This document shows, in pieces, positions 12,118 to 23,590 of a DNA stretch of 64,000 nucleotides. How positions within the stretch are numbered: the first letter of the stretch is position 1; each line of letters starts with the position of its first letter. The stretch covers positions 73,796,286 to 73,860,285 of the forward strand of contig OX439046.1 of the NCBI GenBank assembly GCA_949317995.1. The letters are read 5' to 3'. The notes below the pieces were generated by a model. That model was not told the DNA's origin. It saw nothing but the letters and a program-made list of their open reading frames with translations, and ran no database searches. A program made the translations under genes and the position numbers. This DNA comes from Acholoe squamosa (taxonomy: Eukaryota > Annelida > Polychaeta > Phyllodocida > Polynoidae).

Positions 12118-12640
12118 TTTGGTGGAGAACCACGGTTTCCACCCCAAAAATGTTTTAGAAAATTAGCAAAATTGTAAAAATGAAGAGTACTCAAAATTAT
12201 GAACGAAAATGATAAATATCAACTCAGAAAAACTACAAAAGAAAAGAGTAAGAGGCCAGATTGGCGAGATATAAGGAAATTATCAAGGAACACCATGCAA
12301 TAGGAGGAGAACATGAATATCAGCAAATGTCACTGAACTGGACTGAAATGAGATATAGTACAACTGATAGAGAAATGTTCTGCCATTAGCAGATTCCATC
12401 TATACACCAAATGCTCTCATTTTACAATATACTCAGACCATACAGCACTGATATCATTATTCAATAAAAAGGAGGCTATTACAAAGGGTAGATTGGCCCG
12501 ATGGTTAGATCTATTCAAGTCATATGATTTTACTGTTAAATATTTGGCGGACAAAGCAAATGTTGTAGCCGATTTCTTATCTCGATGTAGATATTCACCA
12601 CAAGAAGACGAACCATTACCAATTAAATTGCAAGGCAAGG
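12118..12640 (+). mobile_element. Decayed Ty3/Gypsy internal fragment (RNase H region)
   Basis: Downstream of the LTR and primer site is a short leader. Around 12410-12600 the plus strand then encodes the end of a Ty3/Gypsy reverse transcriptase-RNase H, recognisable by its SDH, ARWL and ADFLSR words (established family pattern: ARWL...V.Y..GK.N.VADALSR). Most of gag and pol are missing. This is a fossil: broken, heavily shortened and not functional. Confidence 0.65.
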
Positions 12641-12664
12641 TTGTACTACATCCAAAAATGACAC

Positions 12665-13116
12665 AATCCTCTGATATCAGACCAATTATAGAATATTGTT
12701 CATTCATAAGTACCAGTTGTAATGAGGATGGTCTTGCAGCATTACAACAACTGCAAAATAGAGCTCTTAGAGTTTGTCTGAAATGCATTATTAGACGGTA
12801 TAGTGTTAAGGAGTTGCATGAAATTTGTTAGGTTTCAGTGTTAGAGAAAAGATTTGACATGCTATTATTATGCCTAATGTATAAGAAATCAGAGACTGTG
12901 CTAAATAGACCACAATCCTATAATACAAGGTCTCAAAAGAAGATTGTCTTTGAACTACCTAGGGTTTTAACTAGACACTATAAAAGATCGCCATGGTATA
13001 GAGGAGTGGCTCTCTGGAATACTCTACTTGAGGAGATTCAGAGAGCCACAACAAAGGTAAAATTCAAGGAGTGTGTGATGAAGATAAGGTTGAACCTGAA
13101 ATTGGGTTATAATTGA
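12665..13116 (+). mobile_element. LINE 3'-terminal remnant
   Basis: Two adjacent plus-strand open segments read like the C-terminus of a Jockey/CR1-group reverse transcriptase: a LQQLQNRALRVCL motif and a final WNTLLEEIQRATTKVKFKE region, as in the LINE at 16.5-18.6 kb. It appears 5'-truncated and abuts the Gypsy fragment, so it probably inserted there. A stop codon near 12829 separates the two segments. It is old and non-functional. Confidence 0.6.
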
Positions 13117-13212
13117 CAATAAGAAACAGGTGTAGAAACCGCGCTGCTTCATATTCATATTCTGAAATTGGGTTATAATTGACAATGAGAAGCAGGTGTA
13201 GAAACCGTGTTC
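13094..13212. repeat. Tandem duplication of a ~66-bp segment
   Basis: CTGAAATTGGGTTATAATTG, followed by an AGGTGTAGAAACCG tail, occurs twice about 66 bp apart at the 3' end of the LINE remnant. This may be a LINE 3' tail duplication. Confidence 0.6.
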
Positions 13213-13261
13213 TCATATGCATATAACAGCAGTATAACACTTGAATTATCACTTATTTGAA

Positions 13262-13335
13262 CCGGTCGGCTTGGTATAGTGGACAGCGAGCTCGCCTCCT
13301 GCCACAGCAGCCGGGGATCGATTTCCCCGTTGAAC
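13262..13335 (+). mobile_element. tRNA-like SINE head
   Basis: A TGGTATAGTGGACAGCG A box and a GGGATCGATTTCC B box at normal spacing form a tRNA-like domain of about 70 nt. The acceptor stem does not close cleanly and non-tRNA sequence follows directly, so a tRNA-derived SINE is more likely than a functional tRNA gene. Confidence 0.5.
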
Positions 13336-13859
13336 CTAAACGGTTTTAACAGGAAATGTATGGAGGAGTTGACATTGTATACTTCTCCAATTTATTAACA
13401 TGTCTGGATTGAAACCAGCAGCTTCTTGAAGATGAAGGAAAGGTCTGAGAGTGCATTATGGCTGGATAAGGAACTGGGGTTTTGACCAAAAAGGCACTGT
13501 AGAGGCCAGAATCATGAGATAATGTCCATGATTAGATGAGGCTTCAGAAGTACTTTTTCTCTTTTCCCCACTTTTCTCTGAGGCTACCTAGCTGTCACTG
13601 CAGCCAGCCTGTTCAATATTGTCAATGGGTACACATATATAATTACTATCAGACAATGATAAAACATGCTTAAGGTCTTCTGCAAGGACTTCTTTTTACC
13701 AAATATGAGCCTTTTGCTTTTGATGCCTAGAACTGATTTTAAGTAGTTAATTTAAGATTTTAGAAATTCTAGTTTCTACTTTTCAGTCTGGTCTGGTTGA
13801 CACAGATTATCCACATCTGCGGGGGACTTGCATGGGCCTCCATGAGCAGTAACCTTTTC

Positions 13860-16440
13860 TATAATTCTTTGTTTTGCTTCGATTTTGCGGGCTTTGGCTT
13901 CTTCTTTTTTCCTGTGAGTTTCCTTTAATTTCTCTTGAATCTCTTTGAGAATGTATTCTCATACTCCACATGTTTTATCTGCATGTTGATACTCTTTTTT
14001 CTGGCTTCTTTCAAGAGATTCATTTGCTCCTCCTCTGTCTTAAAAGTTAACCACTTTGATATTGTTTTGTTTCTCTTTACCTTTTGAATCCCAGAATGAT
14101 AATACAGAGAAGCATGTCTCCTGCAAAACTGGGAGAAATCCAAGTGTCCAAATTCATGCTCAGACACTAGATTTTCTTCTCGTGTAATTCTGCTGTGGGC
14201 TCTTTCCTATATTTCCCATTCACTTAAAAAGTCAGTTAGTTGATGTTTTGTGACATCAATAAACTTCTAGGATGCTTTCTAATGCATTCTTGGTGATATG
14301 GGTAGTAGCTGAATTTACAGTGAACACTGAGGATGACACAACATCAAACTCTGGAAAAATTTATCCTTCTTGTTTCAGTAGGTCAGAGGAATCAAAATGT
14401 TCAAGCATGCGTTGTATTTGGGTCAATCCACTGAAAGTGGGCACTTGTCCATGGTAGAGGGTCATTTTTAAAAACTAAGAATTAGATCATGAAACTTAAT
14501 TTTATTGACAGCCCTATATCTTGGCTCTTAGGAAAGGTTCATTCAAGTCACTAACTCCCAAGCGGTCAGTTTTTATTGCAAATATTCAAAATTATGAAAA
14601 TGTAATGGGCTTGAGCAAAATGAATTCTTCTCTACATCACAGAAATATTTGTCAGAACTACATGATTTTTAGTTAGGATATTTGACAAAAGGTCCCAAAG
14701 ACACACTATGAAGAAAATAGGAAAAAAAGATGGATATTTACAATACATAAGGAAATAATATGAATGTAATGGGCGTGAGCGTAATGGGCGTGAGCGAAAC
14801 AACTTTCCCAGGCTTTAGACAGCAACTCAGCAATATAACCTCACCCAGAATTAATCTAGGCAATAAAAATAATCTAAGAATACTTATAGGATGCATTTGG
14901 AATGCATCAAGCCTGCCAACATGCTTGCAGTGCATTTTACTCACGCCCATTACGCTCATGCCCATTACGCTCACGCCCATTACATCTGTCAGTTAACCCC
15001 TCTTTTTGGCATAACCAAGGCATGTAGAGACTCCAGTCTTTTTTTTAAAATAACTTATTAACAATAGACCTTCAAGTTAGGCTGGTTGAAAGAAAGAAAA
15101 CTTTGATAGTATTTGTCCTGGATGCAGAAATTTGAATGTAATGGGCGTGAGCAAAATGGACTTGAAAATACTTGAATATGTACTGCACAGTCATGCCTGC
15201 AAGTAGACCATAAGTTTCTGTACCAGAAAATCCCCTATTATGACCCTAATCTTGGTGGAAAATAAGAAGATTGAGGGTAGTCTTTTAGTAGGCCTACCAG
15301 TGTACTTTCATTTTGCTCACGCCCATTACAGCACCTGTATTTGGTTATAGAAATGAACAGGGGAAAAGGAATGCCAACCAGAGCACCTCCAAACAACATG
15401 AAAATGTTAGATAGGACCCCCACTAAGGAATAGATAAAATTATATTGGTCTGTTGCTGTTTGGCTTGATGGTATAGACCCTGGGATGAGGTGGAAATTGA
15501 ATAAAAAGGCAATTTTTGTCCATTTTTGAACTTTGGGCCACTATATCTAAGAAAATAGAAGGCCGACATATGTAAACTTGCCCTTCTTTTGAAGCCCAAG
15601 GTGTTTTCTTTGAAATGAAACCAGAAATAAGAAGAATGGTTACTTACTTTTAATTTTACAGCCCCCTGTATCCAAAAAAGACCAAAAAAGACCCAGGTGC
15701 CCACTTTCGGTGGATCGACCCATTTATATGTATGACCAGTACATTTATAATATGAGATACCTAAGTCCCTGACTAAAGTTTGCAGCTCATCAGACTTGAC
15801 TTCCCACAATACACTCTCTAATTCAAGATTTCTTTTGTCCTTGTAATCTGTTAACAATGCTATTATATCCTTTCTGTGATGATACAGGCCAGCAGCTCCT
15901 TGAAAAAAGTTCTTAAAGCGATTCATTCGAAAACTAGTTACCTCAGACTTCACCCCAAGGCTGTCACAGTGTGCTTCCCAATCAACCAAACACCCACATT
16001 TACTATCAAACCAACGGCCTAACACGTCACAAGCTGTTCTTACATATCTTGCTGGACGAGATTCACCTCACCCTTGAAACATCTTAAACTGGGCTTGACC
16101 ATCTCGTCCAGTTGGACCGACTTTTTCTTATACGCTTTTAACCTCTGTTTTTATAACTTCATCAGCAGCATTAGAAAGCCCTATAGAAAATGAGCATTAC
16201 AATACTCAAGGATCTGTCAGTGTTCAGATAGTTTTCCATTAAATAGCTTATAAATGCTTGCTCGATCTGACATTACAGCGAACATCTTGCGCAAAATCTC
16301 CTTATAGACATTTTTCTCCTGTTCTTCATCATATATATCTGTGAGCTCTTCTATCATGGCTATTGCATTGTCTTAGAGTGTATCACAACACAACTCAATT
16401 ATTGTCTTCTCTCCCTCTTGATGCACCTTAAGATCCTATA
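13860..16440 (-). pseudogene. Decayed copy of a multi-copy metazoan gene family
   Basis: Two minus-strand open pieces survive. 13925-14167 encodes about 80 residues with an NKTISKWL word followed by a Lys/Glu-rich helix. 15423-16025 encodes about 200 residues, of which the first ~110 (including WFDSKCGCLVDWEAHCDSLG) look protein-like. I recognise the pattern as resembling lineage-expanded, unnamed proteins seen with transposons in invertebrate genomes, but cannot assign a domain. Further weak homology extends to about 16440, where the LINE begins. MITEs at 14.6-15.3 kb split the two pieces. Stops and frame changes indicate decay. Confidence 0.4.
14601..15330. mobile_element. Cluster of MITEs with TGTAATGGGCGTGAGC termini
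   Basis: The clearest copy is 15137-15330 (194 bp), with perfect 22-bp terminal inverted repeats beginning TGTAATGGGCGTGAGC. A second copy, 14765-14984 (220 bp), has the 15-bp subunit GTAATGGGCGTGAGC repeated within its termini (two on the left, three on the right). A third left end lies at 14601. No target duplication or transposase was found, so the superfamily is unassigned. Confidence 0.7.
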
Positions 16441-16460
16441 CAGACTTCATCCTCATCCAG

Positions 16461-18931
16461 ATGAACAGATTCTTCACAGGTCGTTCATATGTGAATTATA
16501 ATAAGGATCAATTTTTGTATAAATTAGAACAATGCGATTGGACTTTATTTGACCACAGCAATAATGTGTCAATTTGTTGGTCAATATTTGAAGATCATAT
16601 AACAAAAATCTTAGACGACATGTGCCCAATCCGTGAATTCAAGATTGTTGATAAAACTGCCCCTTGGATGTCAAACTATTTACTAGAACGCACAAATGAT
16701 AAAAATGAAGCTCTAAAAAAAGCAAAAAATTCAAAATCAGAATTAGATTGGCATAATGCCAGGTTACTTCGAAATTCTGTAAACTTAGAAAGAGAAATTG
16801 CACGACAAAATTTTTATAAAAAAGAATGCGATGATAATATTAAAGATGCTAAAGCTTTTTGGAGAACCATCAGAAAAATTGTACCCTCAAAAAATAACGA
16901 AAATTCTAACATAAATTTGATAGATGAATCTGGTCAGCCCGTAAAAACTGAAGCCACTGCCCATCATATCAATGAATTTTTTGTAAATATTGGGCCAAAA
17001 TTAGCCTCTCATCATGTACGAGAGTGGGAATTCTATGGTGATAGGTGTAATAACGATATGCCTGATATTGTGGTAACAGATGAAGAGATATTGAAAGTCT
17101 TACGAGATATTGATGTGTCAAAATCATCATCGTTGAATTATATACCCACCTATATATTTAAACATGCAGTTCTTCAAATGTCTCATAGATTCATTAGAAT
17201 TATAAATATGTGTCTAAATTCTAACAGTATACCTGACACTTGGAAAATTGCTATTGTTACTCCCCTACCAAAGGGAGGTGACTCTTCTAACGTGTCAAAT
17301 TTTAGACCCATAAGTGTATTACCTGTACCTGGCAAAGTTTTAGAGCGATTGATACATACATCTATCAGCTCACATATAGAAAACCATAATATTCTTACTA
17401 AACAGCAAGGTGGCTATCAAAAAGGAAAATCGACTTCAGATAGTATTAGTCAATTTGTTAATAATGTCTTAAAAAATAGAAATGTTGGTAAATTCACCAT
17501 GGCAGCATTTATAGACATTAAAAAAGCTTTTGATTCTGTTAATTTTGAAATATTGCTGAAAAAGTTAGAATATTATGGAATTCGTACAAAAAATCTAGAA
17601 TTGATTAAAAACTATCTATCTAACCGAAAACAATGTACCGTAGCAAATAATGTTAAATCATCCTTATTACCTCTTACCTGTGGAGTCCCTCAAGGATCCA
17701 TTTTGGGCCCCTTATTTTTTCTCTTGTATATTAATGACTGTATTGGTACCGATAATGATCATAAAACCATGTTATATGCAGATGATAGTGTTCTATATGT
17801 ATCTGGAACCAACTTTGATATCGTTCAAAACAGGCTAAAGACAGCTTTACTGTATTTTTATAATTGGGCGAGTACAAATAGACTCACGTTAAATGAGACC
17901 AAAACCAAGGTCATGGTGTTTGCTGCATCTCCTACTTTGAAGAAACTACCACAAACTAATATTGTATTGAATGGCACAGAACTTAAACAAGTTATTTCTT
18001 ATAAATATCTTGGAGTAATTTTGGACCAAGAAATGTCTTTTAACAGCCATGTAAAATTATTGTTAAAAAATATTCGGTTTAAATCATTCTTATTGTATAA
18101 GTTGCGAAAAATGTTGTCAAATAAGGTTATGTTGAAAGTGTATAAAACCTACGTTCTTCCTATTATTGACTATGCCGATATTTTTTATGGATCAGCAAAT
18201 CATACCCTTCTAGAAGAACTGCAAAGATTACAAAATAGATGCTTGAAAACATGTTTTAATAGAACTATTTTAACCCCAACTGATCTCATACACAAATTGG
18301 CTAAGGTTCCTAAACTTAACATCAGAAGAGATTATCATCAAAAAATACATGCTTTTCATATGGTAAAGAATGGTTTAAATGTAAAAAACCCTATTAGAAT
18401 TACTAGACAATGTACAGCTCCTATTTTAGAATATTCTCTTATTAATGCTGTTGGCTATGAAAAAAGTCCAGAAGTTGTTTGTGCTAAGGCGTGGAATGGA
18501 CTACCAGCTGAATATCGTAATAAGAAAACTATTTCAGAATTCAAAGATAAAGTGAAACAGGACATGATGTCCACTGTCACATAGTAAACTATTTTGATAT
18601 ATGTATTTATTATCTTTAGGCGCTTAATGACACTTACCTTCTCTCAACACAAAAGTCATAATAATTTAATGATTGTAAAAACTAAATGTAAACAGTCTCA
18701 TAATTCTCAACCGCTATTACCATGTACAAAACTATATTTAATGTCGAAGCTTAAACTCATGTCAATTTCTTACTGGTGGGGGTCATAACAATATCCTCAG
18801 ATAAGACCTCACCCAGAACTTTATTGATTCATTGATATGTTGATATTTAATTTGTGAACTGAAAACAAACACCATATACTGTAATATGTACCTTTGGAAT
18901 CAATAAAGTTAAATCTGTTCTAAAAAAAACA
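16461..18931 (+). mobile_element. 5'-truncated LINE (Jockey/CR1 group) with open reverse transcriptase
   Basis: One open frame of 707 codons (16461-18584) encodes a non-LTR reverse transcriptase. Visible motifs in order are FRPISVLPVPGKVLERL, the AFIDIKKAFDSV catalytic block, GVPQGSILGPLFFLLYINDC and the YADDSVLY active site, then the C-terminal LQRLQNRCLKTCF and AWNGLPAEYRNKKTISEFK region. The apurinic-type endonuclease normally found upstream is absent, so the copy is 5'-truncated. A 3' UTR with AATAAAG ends in an A8 run near 18931. It sits within or beside the decayed minus-strand gene family. The long intact frame suggests a recent insertion; the exact clade (CR1, L2, Daphne or Crack) is not resolved. 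Confidence 0.88.
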
Positions 18932-20570
18932 CATTGTTGCAGATTTATACAGGGGACAGGGCCCAAAGTTATGTGCCCAAACCTATCTAACAGTTGTCTT
19001 TCCTCCATGAAGCCTCAGATGTAGCTAACAGAATTTTACAAACTTATCAAGTGGTGCCACACAGTGGCTGGTAACATCTACACATCACAATAAGTCATCT
19101 TAGATAAGATTTCATACTGAGGAACAGGTTTTATGCATAGACCCATCTACCATCTAAATTTGCCCTGTCCCGAGGGTCATTACAGTAACTCCTTGAGGGT
19201 TGAATCATATACATCTACAGGGGATTTGTCAGTATGCACCAATGCAGAACTTGCATGATACACCCACTGCTGTATTGGTGCATCATTCCAACTGCTTGGC
19301 AGTGCATACGTACTGTAAGGTTGGCAGATGCACTAATGGTAATGCGGTGAGGTATCAGCCATGCACCTTTAATGGTTTATACTAGAATCACAGTGTATCC
19401 ATGCTCTAGGGTTGATGAGGTCAGTTACCGGCTGGGACTGCATTCTCGGAGTGACGTTCATGCAGTAACGAGTCTTTTTATCTGCCCCTATAAAGTGTTC
19501 TACATACTGCTATCCCCCGTAATATCACCAACACCCCACTCCAACCACAAGCACTCTCCCCTTAATGCCACCCTCACAAGATAATAACACAGGAATATGT
19601 TTCATGGTGTAGATGAAATCCCTTTCCGGCCACTCTTTTATGAATTCTCCTTTTCAGAGGAACCAGTGCTCCCCTCTGCTCCCTTTGGTTGTACCCCTAT
19701 TCAGTCATTTTCATCTCCTTAGGGCCCACTACAAAGTCGTCCTGATGTAGCTTCCCCATCCCAGTATCCCATGTTCCTTCTGCTCCCAATACTCCTCAGT
19801 ACATCCGGCAGCCATCCCACCCCACTTTATACACTGGATTACCCAGGGTTCCCCTTTGCCACCACTCAGACTTGATAGTTTTACTACCTTGTACAATCAT
19901 GTCCTACTTTCACAGCTTGTTCAGGATATCCTTCCTGCCCATCAGCCCATTTCTACATTTTCCATGGTCCTGCAGGCACCACCCTTTGTGTCAACTTATT
20001 ATTCTGTCATGTTTTAGATGCTTTGGAAGCAATGGTTATTTACAATGAGAGATTTGAGAATCCCAAGTCCTTCTCAATTTTTTATTAAAAATTAAAGGTC
20101 ATCAAATTTTAGTTTCTCATGTAACATGATGCTGGTGTACCTCATATTTCTTTTTCCTTAAAGCAAGAGACCATGTCTATATTGTATATATAACAAATCT
20201 GGGTCAACATGGCTACAGGGCATGGATGGAATTACTTTCTCTGCTTCATGTGCGTTCTCAACAGATCAGAAGTGAGGGTGGTAGAGGTTTTCCACCAACC
20301 AGTGCTTCGCCAATTTCAATTTGATCATTGCCTATTGGTCAGCACCAGGCCAGCAACTGACTGCCAAGGACTTAAACAATTGGTTGGACGATTGTCATTG
20401 GGAGCGGTCAGAATGCATTACCCATGCCCTCATCATGCCAAACTGACTTGGGCCGACCCGAACCTGGGGTGAAGGCTAAATCTACATAATCTGCCCTACC
20501 CTATCCCGTTAACCCTTTATAGTTCAATGGTGAAATGATGCATTATTCCCATAGGTGAACATGATGCAAG
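18932..20570. other. Intergenic, nothing recognised
   Basis: No exon or RNA gene is supported. GC content is a little higher around 19400-19900, without a conserved-looking frame. Confidence 0.4.
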
Positions 20571-20574
20571 ACTG

Positions 20575-21050
20575 CAGCCTGTGGGGCCTTTACACAACAT
20601 AAATGCCTTTACGCAACAAAATAGGTATTCCTGTAGGCTTGTCAGGTACCTAAGGCCACTATATAGGTTTCGTTGTGTAAAGGCAATGTGTCCCTATGGC
20701 CTTGTTTGGTACAAAAAGCCACTATATAGGATTTGTTGCATAAAGGCAAAGTGTTCCTGTAGCCCTGTTTGGTACCTAAGGCCAACACATCGGTATTGCT
20801 GTGTAAAGGCAAGGTGTTCCTCTTGCCTTGAGTGGAACATAGAACCATTTTATATATTTTGTTGCATAAAGGCAAGGTGTTCTATCATGTAGTTTTTGTT
20901 GCGTAAAGGCAAATTGATTTTGTTGCATAAGGATTTTGTTGTGTAAAGACTATTGCTGCATAATGCCACTTTTGTTGCATAAAGGCATCATCTGAGACTT
21001 TACGCAACAAAACTATTTTGCTGTGTAAATGCAATTTTGACATAATGCAC
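20575..21050. repeat. Minisatellite with TTTACGCAACAAA-type core
   Basis: Short units of about 50-65 bp carry GTTGCGTAAAGGCA or its inverse TTTACGCAACAAA about ten times. The forward version (TTGTTGCATAAAGGCAAGGTG) dominates from 20670 on and inverted copies lie at both ends. The 77- and 103-codon frames on the two strands are translations of the repeat. Confidence 0.75.
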
Positions 21051-21436
21051 CATTGAAGTGCTGACCAGCAGACTCACAGGTGGGTGATAATGGCAATTGG
21101 TATCAATGCCCTAATGTGAATACAGTAAATAATGTTTTGTACAATGTGATTTTCCATCTCAGCTACATTTGCCAGAACTATGTGTATTGAAAAGCATCCC
21201 TGGGAGATCATGAAGATAGTTGGAACAAACTTTGGGGCCATGGAGACAATGGCTAAATGGCTATGCTGGAATTGAAAGGTAAATGCTCTATTAGGGCTGG
21301 AAGGTAGGGGTGGAACAGAGGCAATAGGGAGAGGGTGTAGGAACAGTATTAGGTGATGTAGGGCAAATGTAAGGGTGAGGAGGGGGTATAAAAGAACAAG
21401 GGTACTAACCTGGGGTAAGAATACAGGGGGGCGTAT

Positions 21437-22787
21437 TATGATATACCATTTTATTATTCCATAAATTCTAACATATTTTGTATTAATCAAAGAATATCTA
21501 TGAAATTAATACAGAGGTTGGTTCTAAGAGCTATAAGAGCGCTCAAACTTTGTATAAGAGCGTTCATGCCCCACTGCACACCAAACCAACTCAGTTAGAC
21601 AGAGTTTATGACATCAAAAGGGTCCGACCTAATGGTTCACTGCACAATATAATAAAAATGAGGGTCTCAGTGTGCGACCTCATGGTTCAGTGCACAAACT
21701 AATAAGTTGTAAGTGAATGCAACCGGCCGTCACGGGTGCCTGAGCACCGCTGACGCCGTCATGAGTGTCTGAGCACTCTAATAACTGAACAATGGGTTAC
21801 ATAAGCACGACGCCATAACCGTCCGGTCGCTCTAGCGTCGCTCCTGAGCAAGCTAGGTCAAATATCAAAGCACCTATGGAAAGCCCATAATTAGACAGTC
21901 AAAATGAGCCCAAGATCAAGGCGGAACTCCCATTATTAAGGAAGTTACGCCATGGAGACTGAATGGAGCTCCGAGTGCACTACAGACAAACTGGCGCAAG
22001 TTATGCGCCTATCCAGCGGGCAGTTTAAACTTGGCATATTCAACTCCGCGCATGCGCAAAATGGTGGTTATAGTGGCGTAAACGACCGAGTTATGAGGGT
22101 CTGAAGTCACAGAACCGACCAAGACAAAGGGGGACACAGCGGCGCCCATGGGGGTCCTTTGTGGACCCAGTGACACATGAAAGGCTCCCCTCTAACAATT
22201 GCAGAGTTAGGCAGATGCTACTGGCCCCAGTCAGTCTGGAGGTGCTTTTCCAAGATTTGCTACAAATAGCCTGTCTGCACCTCCAAGAGGACAGAACACC
22301 AAGAACCGCTCTAGAGGTAACATCTCCAGTCATCTCCTGCTACCTGCTATACCACTGCACTATGGTGAAACTATGCTAGACAGGCATTGGTTTCTATCAT
22401 TAGTGGCCAGAGGGTATCTTCCTCAAGACTTCCACCAGAGGGTAAAGTTATTCATTATTACATTATTCCTCTAAGCAGCAGGTCAGGAGCTAGGTGTGGG
22501 AACCCACCTAGAACTATGCTGGACATTGTATTATTATTACCTCACAGGTGGAGTGGAACAGAACATTATACTTTATAAATTACTGTATATTTACTGTATG
22601 TACAAATTACCTACATACTAACTACTGTATGATTGATATTTCTTATATGTTGCCTAAAGCGGCATAAACCAGTGACCACTGGAAATAACACTATTTTATG
22701 AGAGCTTAATGTATTTACACTATATACCACTAGTCTTATGATATTTCTCATATGACAACTTGATCATGCACAATTACTAGTATGACA
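21437..22787 (+). repeat. 5' LTR
   Basis: Runs from TATGATATACC to AGTATGACA and is the same length as the copy at 27780-29130, with about six substitutions between them. At 1351 bp it is long for the group. The internal short open frames near 22091-22578 recur in the other copy only because the LTR is duplicated. Confidence 0.92.
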
Positions 22788-22790
22788 AAG

Positions 22791-22806
22791 TGGTGGAGAA
22801 CATCCT
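22791..22806 (+). promoter_or_regulatory. Primer-binding-site-like sequence
   Basis: TGGTGGAGAACATCC begins three bases after the 5' LTR. The TGG start (complement of tRNA CCA) and the TGGTGGAGAAC word shared with the fragment at 12120 support a tRNA primer site. The tRNA was not identified. Confidence 0.6.
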
Positions 22807-22954
22807 ACTAAGATCCCATTTCTCACAAGCTCTCTAAAAATTAAGCTGGCAACATTACTGAAAACAATCATACACACAGTAAACCCCACTCCACCCACCC
22901 AGTGACCTTGACACCATGCCCACCAAGGTCACCAGTGAGAGCTCCCACATACCA

Positions 22955-23590
22955 GTAAGATCTCCAACATACCAGTGAGGTCTCCCACACGTCAGTGAGG
23001 TCTCCCACACGTCAGTGAGGTCTCCCACACGTCAGTGAGGTCTCCCAAACGTCAGTGAGGTCTCCCAAACGTCAGTGAGGTCTCCCACACGTCAGTGAGG
23101 TCTCCCACACGTCAGTGAGGTCTCCCACACGTCAGTGAGGTCTCCCACACGTCAGTGAGGTCTCCCACACGTCAGTGAGGTCTCCCACACGTCAGTGAGG
23201 TCTTCCACACGTCAGTGAGGTCTCCCACAAGTCAGTGAGGTCTCCCACACGTCAGTGAGGTCTCCCAAACGTCAGTGAGGTCTCCCACACGTCAGTGAGG
23301 TCTCCCACACGTCTGTGAGGTCTCCCACACGTCAGTGAGGTCTCCCACACGACAGTGAGGTCTCCCACACGTCAGTGAGGTCTCCCACACGTCAGAGAGG
23401 TCTCCCACACGTCAGAGAGGTCTCCCAAACGTTAGTGAGGTCTCCCACACGTCAGTGAGGTCTCCCACACGTCAGTGAGGTCTCCCACACGTCAGTGAGG
23501 TCTCCCACACGTCAGAGAGGTCTCCCACACGTCAGAGAGGTCTCCCACACGTCAGAGAGGTCTCCCACTAGTCAGTGAGGTCTACCCCAC
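22955..23590 (+). repeat. 20-bp minisatellite in the retroelement leader
   Basis: About 31 head-to-tail copies of GTCAGTGAGGTCTCCCACAC with few substitutions. The unit length is not a multiple of three, so the array is not one coding repeat. It lies between the primer site and the gag-like region, in the position of the leader and packaging signal. Confidence 0.95.

Noticed and set aside
21074-21490. 138-codon minus-strand frame
   Set aside because: It spans unique DNA and the LTR start, recurs only partly at 27375-27833, and has no recognisable domain.
22091-22578. Short frames repeated identically near 28434-28921
   Set aside because: The repetition is explained by the two LTRs; no domain or start context supports a gene.
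22955-23590. CRISPR-like appearance of regularly spaced 20-bp repeats
   Set aside because: Repeats are head to tail without unique spacers, in a eukaryotic LTR element; it is a minisatellite.
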